A stretch of DNA of 47,252 nt from CAZVLE01 sp964627855 (GTDB lineage: Bacteria; Bacillota; Dethiobacteria; DTU022), in the NCBI GenBank assembly GCA_964627855.1, contig CAZVLE010000086.1, positions 1-47,252 of the forward strand, in the 5' to 3' direction. The notes under the pieces were generated by a model. The model searched no databases and had not been told where the DNA came from. It saw only the letters and a program-made list of their open reading frames with translations. The position numbers were made by a program, and so were the translations under genes. Of this stretch, positions 43,023 through 47,252 are shown in pieces. The stretch's first letter is position 1, and every line of letters begins with the position of its first letter.

Positions 43023-44360
43023 CTAAGTCTGCTTCATTTTTTCAATAAAGTGCGTGTCATAGCCGCCTTCTATAAAGAGATTCGAAGAAACTGCTTCCAG
43101 CAAAAAGGGAATATTCGTCTTAATCCCGGCGATATGGAAATTATGCAAAGCCTTTTCCATGCGCTTAACAGCCTCCGGGCGGTCGTTACCATGCACGATC
43201 AGCTTCGCCAGCAGGGGATCGTAATAAGGGGTAATCACGCTGCCGGCTTCAAAACCGCTGTCTACCCTAACCCCTTCGCCCTGCGGTTCGCTGTATTCTG
43301 CGATCGTCCCCGGTGAAGGGAAAAAGCGCTTCGGATCTTCGGCGTAAATTCTCGCTTCAATCGCCCAGCCGCTGTGTTCAAGATCATCTTCTTCGAGAGC
43401 AAGGGGTTCACCGTTGACTATACGAATCTGCTGCTCCACGAAATCGAGCCCCGTAATTAATTCTGTAACCGGGTGCTCTACCTGCAGGCGGGTGTTTGCT
43501 TCGAGAAAATAGAAGCTGCCGGCGCCGTCTACAATAAACTCGATTGTTCCGGCATTAATATAGTCAATGCCTTCAGCCAGATTGCGGGCTGCCTCTCGAA
43601 GGCTGTGCCGTATTTCGGGGCTGATCGCCGTAGAAGGCGATTCTTCGATAACTTTTTGATAGCGCCGCTGGACAGAACATTCCCGCTCGAAAAAAGTGAT
43701 CACTCTGCCATGGTGATCACGCAAAACCTGGATCTCGATATGATGAGGCTCTTCGAGATACTTTTCCGCGTAAACCCGCTTGTCGCCGAAGGCTACCCCG
43801 GCCCGGTCGGCAGTTTCGGTGAAAGCCGCCGCCAAATCATCCAGGCTCGAAACACGGCGCATCCCGATACCGCCGCCCCCGGCGGCAGCTTTCAGCAGCA
43901 GGGGGAAACCCAGCTGCGGGCAAATTGCTTCAGCTTCGGCCAGGCCGGTCATCACCCCGCTGCCCGGCACCGTGGGCAAGCCAAGACGCTCTGCTGCCTT
44001 CCTCGCTTCAGCCTTATCGCCCATCAGACCAATCGCTTCGGCGGTGGGTCCGATAAAAATCAAGCCCTCCTCCCGGCATCTGCTGACGAAGAGCGGGTTT
44101 TCGGAAAGAAAACCATAACCGGGATGGATGGCATCACAGCCCGTTTTCCGGGCGGCGCTTATAATTTTTTCGATATCCAGGTAGCTTTCGAGCGGCGTTT
44201 TACCGCCCAGGCTTAGTGCTTCATCAGCTTCGCGGACAAAAAGAGCGTTGCTGTCCGGTTCTGCGTAAACTGAAACCGCTTCGATATCAAGTTTTTTTGT
44301 CGTTCGGATGATACGCCGGGCTATTTCGCCCCTGTTTGCAATCAATACCTTATTAATCAA
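43023..44360 (-). CDS. Acyl-CoA carboxylase, biotin carboxylase subunit
   Basis: The 445-residue ATP-grasp protein carboxylates biotin with ATP and bicarbonate. Motifs: VLIANRGEIARRIIRT at the start, HPGYGFLSENP, KAAAGGGGIGMR (ATP loop), FFERECSVQRRYQKVIEE, and EANTRLQVEHPVTE. The length is that of free AccC; there is no fused biotin domain, which agrees with the separate 74-residue carrier downstream. It is followed by the carboxyltransferase gene. Confidence 0.96.
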   Translation of the reverse strand: MINKVLIANRGEIARRIIRTTKKLDIEAVSVYAEPDSNALFVREADEALSLGGKTPLESYLDIEKIISAARKTGCDAIHPGYGFLSENPLFVSRCREEGLIFIGPTAEAIGLMGDKAEARKAAERLGLPTVPGSGVMTGLAEAEAICPQLGFPLLLKAAAGGGGIGMRRVSSLDDLAAAFTETADRAGVAFGDKRVYAEKYLEEPHHIEIQVLRDHHGRVITFFERECSVQRRYQKVIEESPSTAISPEIRHSLREAARNLAEGIDYINAGTIEFIVDGAGSFYFLEANTRLQVEHPVTELITGLDFVEQQIRIVNGEPLALEEDDLEHSGWAIEARIYAEDPKRFFPSPGTIAEYSEPQGEGVRVDSGFEAGSVITPYYDPLLAKLIVHGNDRPEAVKRMEKALHNFHIAGIKTNIPFLLEAVSSNLFIEGGYDTHFIEKMKQT

Positions 44361-44409
44361 TTGCTCTTAACTCCTTTACTTTTGTTGCCGGCCCTGCGAA
44401 AAGCAGCAC

Positions 44410-45558
44410 TCAGAGACCCATCTGTCTTGAAATGATTTCACGCATAATTTCATCTGTCCCCGCTCCGATGCGGATCAGCCTGCTGTCTCGCCAGAAACGC
44501 TGGATCGGGTACTCCATCATATACCCATACCCACCGTAAAATTGCATTGCTTCATCAGCCATACGGTTGGCCACCCGGCTGGAAAACAGTTTTGCCATGG
44601 CAATTTCACCAGCCGGGAATTCACCAGCCTGGATCAATCCGGCTACATGATAGGAAAGCTGACGGGCAGCTTCAATCTCTGTGGCCAATTCAGCCAGGCG
44701 ATGGCGAATAGCCTGGAATTTGCCAACTGGCCGACCAAACTGCACCCTTTCTTTCACATATTTGAGGGTATGATCAAGATATATTTGGGCTGCAGCAACC
44801 GAAGAAACTGCTCCGAAAAGACGTTCGGGCTGCAATTCCCACATAATATAAGCGAAGCCCTGGCCCTCTTCGCCAAGCAGGTTATCCATCGGCACCAGGC
44901 AGTCCTGAAAAGCAAGTTCTGCGGTATCGGAGGTATGCATCCCCACTTTCTCCAGTTTACGGGAAACTGTAAAACCGGGGGTACCCTTGTCAACAATGAA
45001 GAGAGTCATTCCCCTGGCACCCTCACTGCCACGGGCCCTGCAGACAACGATGGCAAAATCGGCGCGCACTCCATTGGTGATAAAGGTTTTTTGTCCATTT
45101 AAGCTGTAGTGATCTCCTGCCTCTTCGCAGGTGGTGCGAATTGAAGCAACATCGGAACCGGCATCCGGTTCGGTGATGCAGAGGCAGCCGATTTTTTCAC
45201 CGGCCAGGGCAGGTCTGAGATAACGTTCCTTGATATTTTCCGATCCCACTTTGTTTAAAAGGGCACAGACCATATCGGTTTGAGCACCGATGCACATGGC
45301 AATACCGGCTGAAAGGCTACCCATCATTTCTTCAGCCAGGATAATACCGCAGAGATAATCACCACCCTGCCCGCCATATTCTTCCGGGTATTGGAGACCC
45401 AGAAAACCTAGCTCACCCATCCGTTGGAATACCGTATCTGGAAAATCCTTTGCCGCTTCCCACTCGTCGGCATAGGGAGCCAATTCCTTTGCTACGAATT
45501 CACGCAGGGTTTTACGAATTGCCCTGTGTTCCTCGCTGAAAATAGGATGATCTGTCAT
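44410..45558 (-). CDS. Acyl-CoA dehydrogenase, isovaleryl-type signature
   Basis: The 382-residue FAD enzyme makes 2-enoyl-CoA. Motifs: GCLCITEPDAGSDVASI, QKTFITNG, VQFGRPVGKFQAIRHRLAE and FYGGYGYMMEYPIQRFWRD. The position of the MCAD-type catalytic base is Ala (A366 in IGAGTDEIM), as in isovaleryl-CoA dehydrogenase, while E245 in LQPERLFG is at the place of the isovaleryl-type base. This suggests a beta-branched or long substrate (isovaleryl-, citronellyl-like). Only two bases separate it from the DUF35 gene. Electron transfer flavoprotein genes are not in the window. Confidence 0.94.
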   Translation of the reverse strand: MTDHPIFSEEHRAIRKTLREFVAKELAPYADEWEAAKDFPDTVFQRMGELGFLGLQYPEEYGGQGGDYLCGIILAEEMMGSLSAGIAMCIGAQTDMVCALLNKVGSENIKERYLRPALAGEKIGCLCITEPDAGSDVASIRTTCEEAGDHYSLNGQKTFITNGVRADFAIVVCRARGSEGARGMTLFIVDKGTPGFTVSRKLEKVGMHTSDTAELAFQDCLVPMDNLLGEEGQGFAYIMWELQPERLFGAVSSVAAAQIYLDHTLKYVKERVQFGRPVGKFQAIRHRLAELATEIEAARQLSYHVAGLIQAGEFPAGEIAMAKLFSSRVANRMADEAMQFYGGYGYMMEYPIQRFWRDSRLIRIGAGTDEIMREIISRQMGL

Positions 45559-45560
45559 TC

Positions 45561-46046
45561 TCAGCCTCCTTCTCTTTCCCCTTCAATGACCCGGAAGTGC
45601 AGGATATCCTGCATACGCCCAACACGTTCGCCATCGGGCCGGAAAACCGCCTCAACCCTTATACCCGTAGAAAGCTTTTCCGGATTAACCTCGTCAACAA
45701 AGTGTGATAGATAACTATCGCAGCCATCAAGTTGGATATAAGCATAAGTATAGGGCACAGGCCTTTGCCGGCCGGTTTCCGGGTCTATAAAGGGATAGTT
45801 TACGACCGAATAGCCGGCCAGTGTGCCGGTTGTCGCCAGTTCCACTATTTCAGCAGGGGCTTTAAAGCAAGGCCCACAGACTACCCGTGGGGGAACAAAT
45901 ACTTTACCGCACTGCGGACAGCGATTGCCGAGAATTTTCTTTTCGTCGCGCAGGGCTTTGAGCATAATACTTCCATAATGACCGGCGGCCCAGCGGTAAG
46001 GCAGGCTGACATCCACTTGCAGGTGAATCAGTTCACCTTTTTCCAT
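45561..46046 (-). CDS. DUF35 zinc-ribbon/OB-fold protein, partner of thiolase-fold protein
   Basis: The 161-residue protein has a rubredoxin-like zinc ribbon (CPQC...CGPC, near residues 43-60) followed by an OB fold (GTLAGYSVVNYPF, YAYIQLDG). DUF35 proteins pair with thiolase-superfamily proteins: in archaea with acetoacetyl-CoA thiolase and HMG-CoA synthase, in steroid-degrading Actinobacteria as ChsH2 with the Ltp2 aldolase. It follows the thiolase-fold gene by 23 bases, as such pairs do, and abuts the dehydrogenase gene. Confidence 0.92.
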   Translation of the reverse strand: MEKGELIHLQVDVSLPYRWAAGHYGSIMLKALRDEKKILGNRCPQCGKVFVPPRVVCGPCFKAPAEIVELATTGTLAGYSVVNYPFIDPETGRQRPVPYTYAYIQLDGCDSYLSHFVDEVNPEKLSTGIRVEAVFRPDGERVGRMQDILHFRVIEGEREGG

Positions 46047-46069
46047 AGCCAGTTAATCACTCCTTTCTA

Positions 46070-47224
46070 TTACCATGGCCTACTACCAAGCAGCATCAAA
46101 TCTGACCAGTAAGCCCCGCCAAAGCCCGTTGCCAGGGCCAAATTGACATCGGGAACCTGACGCCCGGGAGCACGACCCATAACCTGCAGGGCAGCCTCAC
46201 CAATACGCAGCAGACCCGTAGCCCCGATACAATTAGTACAAATAACCCCACCGGATGGGTTAAAAGGCAATTCTCCACCCATATCGGTAACTCCATCCCA
46301 GACCAGGCGGGGCGATTCTCCCGGTTTGCAAAGACCCATAGCCTCGATCCATTTCAAGCCGGCGAAACTGTAGGGCTGGTAAAGTTCAACGACATCAAGT
46401 TCTTTTAAAGGCTCCTTGATGCCCACATGGCTGTACATTTCTGCAAGGGCCCTCTCCAGGGTGTGCATCTCCTCGTAGTTAATATCACCAAAGTAAGTAT
46501 GGCTGTGGCGAACAACTGTAGAGTAGATCCAGGCCGGATTGGGACAGAGCTTTTTAGCCTTTCTCTCCCCGGCAAAAATTACCGCTGCAGCTCCGTCACT
46601 GCGTGGGCAGATATCAAGAAGTTTGACGGGCCAGGAGAGCATTGGTGATTGCATTACTTCTTCTACGGTAACCGTAGTGCGCAGCTGAGCATGGGGGTTG
46701 TTGGCTCCGTGGGCACGATCGCGTACTGCAACCCTCGCGGCATCCTCTTCGGTAACACCATGACGCTTCATATAGGCCGAAGCTTCAACAGCCAGGCCCG
46801 GTAAGGCCCCGCTGAAAGAAAAACGATCAAAAATGGGATCACTGCAGGTGATGATCGCCCCGGTTGTATCAGATTCGGAGTTTTTTTCCCAGCCGATGAC
46901 TAGAACTACATCAAAAAGTTCCGAGGCAACATGATGATATCCGGCAATACCCAGAGTCGTCCCTGTGGTGCCCCCTGTAGTAAGCTTGATCAGTGGTTTC
47001 ATCCAGGCTCCGCTGCCATCGATACTCCAGGTATCAACATAATTCACTGCTTCAAAATGATCCATGTTGCCAATTACCACGGCATCGATGTCGCCTATTT
47101 GCAGCTCAGCATCATCGAGAGCAGCACGTACAGCCTCATTGATTAGTTCCACACCGTTAACGTCATCGCGATGGCTGCGATGATAAGTCTGGCCAAAACC
47201 GATTATTCCCACTCGTTGTGACAT
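46070..47224 (-). CDS. SCP2-thiolase-fold protein lacking thiolase catalytic residues (possible retro-aldolase)
   Basis: The 384-residue protein has the thiolase fold of the SCP2/Ltp type. Aligned by the DVVLVIGWEK segment, the position of the nucleophilic Cys is Gly85 (LTTGGTTGTT). The GHP catalytic His position reads TNC (Asn331 in CTNCIGATG), and the C-terminal CxG position reads ATGFGG. A tyrosine-bearing stretch (YQPYSF, 282-287) replaces the usual HD-F segment. It is therefore unlikely to be a true thiolase. With the DUF35 partner it resembles Ltp2/ChsH2, which cleaves a tertiary beta-hydroxyacyl-CoA by retro-aldol. ATG start with a GGAGG site; it is the first cluster gene within the window. 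Confidence 0.85.
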   Translation of the reverse strand: MSQRVGIIGFGQTYHRSHRDDVNGVELINEAVRAALDDAELQIGDIDAVVIGNMDHFEAVNYVDTWSIDGSGAWMKPLIKLTTGGTTGTTLGIAGYHHVASELFDVVLVIGWEKNSESDTTGAIITCSDPIFDRFSFSGALPGLAVEASAYMKRHGVTEEDAARVAVRDRAHGANNPHAQLRTTVTVEEVMQSPMLSWPVKLLDICPRSDGAAAVIFAGERKAKKLCPNPAWIYSTVVRHSHTYFGDINYEEMHTLERALAEMYSHVGIKEPLKELDVVELYQPYSFAGLKWIEAMGLCKPGESPRLVWDGVTDMGGELPFNPSGGVICTNCIGATGLLRIGEAALQVMGRAPGRQVPDVNLALATGFGGAYWSDLMLLGSRPW

Positions 47225-47252
47225 ACGATTCTATCCTCCCTCCTACTCTCCA

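Noticed and set aside
43473..44216. Plus-strand open frame of about 247 codons opposite the biotin carboxylase gene
   Set aside because: Shadow of a conserved gene; no recognisable protein features or ribosome site.
1..47252. CRISPR arrays, insertion sequences, phage genes, selenocysteine TGA codons
   Set aside because: No regularly spaced repeats, transposase motifs, terminal repeats, or genes broken by an in-frame TGA were seen in any part of the window.

Overview
The window reads as chromosomal DNA of a low-to-moderate GC anaerobic Firmicute of the Clostridia type, probably from a syntrophic or acetogen-like lineage. This rests on the gene order rpsU-yqeY-nfeD-floA-...-phoH-pgpH-ybeY-dgkA-cdd-era-recO-glyQS-yqfL-dnaG-rpoD, which is the Bacillus/Clostridium arrangement, on a glycine T-box, on Shine-Dalgarno sites close to AGGAGG with frequent TTG/GTG starts, and on genes for energy-limited metabolism (pyruvate phosphate dikinase with its regulator, a GltD/ferredoxin/MvhD-like electron-transfer protein, acyl-CoA degradation). 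No rRNA, CRISPR, insertion sequence or phage gene was seen.

Layout. 1-1.7 kb: tRNA-Met and tRNA-Asn on the minus strand, flanking a small protein with a cobalamin-reactivation (MetH-type) domain, then plsY. 1.7-7.9 kb: an accessory catabolic island with a GPH-family sugar symporter divergent from a ThDP enzyme, a Gfo/Idh/MocA dehydrogenase and an IlvD/Edd dehydratase. 7.9-33.6 kb, all minus strand: rpoD, dnaG (with a leader terminator), a multidomain Fe-S flavoprotein, ppdK and its regulator, glyS/glyQ with promoter and T-box, a flavodoxin, a 57-residue membrane protein, a PHP phosphatase, recO, era, a cytidine deaminase fused to a TrmO-like domain, a DUF881 protein, dgkA, ybeY, pgpH, phoH, an unknown anchored protein, floA, nfeD, yqeY, rpsU and a HIT protein. 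33.7-36.0 kb: plus-strand selU-ylbF-HAD unit. 36.1-37.1 kb: a SagB-type nitroreductase lipoprotein and a 62-residue internally duplicated protein. 37.3-47.2 kb: a nine-gene minus-strand acyl-CoA cluster (thiolase-fold protein, DUF35, acyl-CoA dehydrogenase, biotin carboxylase, carboxyltransferase, enoyl-CoA hydratase family, BKACE, biotin carrier, acyl-CoA synthetase).

How the parts may work together. The last cluster has the enzyme set of the leucine/isovalerate (Liu) or acyclic terpene (Atu) route: dehydrogenation, biotin-dependent carboxylation of a beta-methyl group, and hydration. In place of an HMG-CoA-lyase-type gene it carries a thiolase-fold protein lacking the thiolase catalytic residues, paired with a DUF35 protein (an Ltp2/ChsH2-like retro-aldolase arrangement), and a BKACE. 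A BKACE could pass the beta-keto acid product directly to a CoA ester using acetyl-CoA. This would form a complete anaerobic pathway for beta-methyl-branched or isoprenoid acids, and is the most interesting hypothesis in the window. Other notable points are the cytidine deaminase-TrmO fusion, an apparent AUA start codon for rpoD, and the absence of yqfC/yqfD from the floA-phoH interval.
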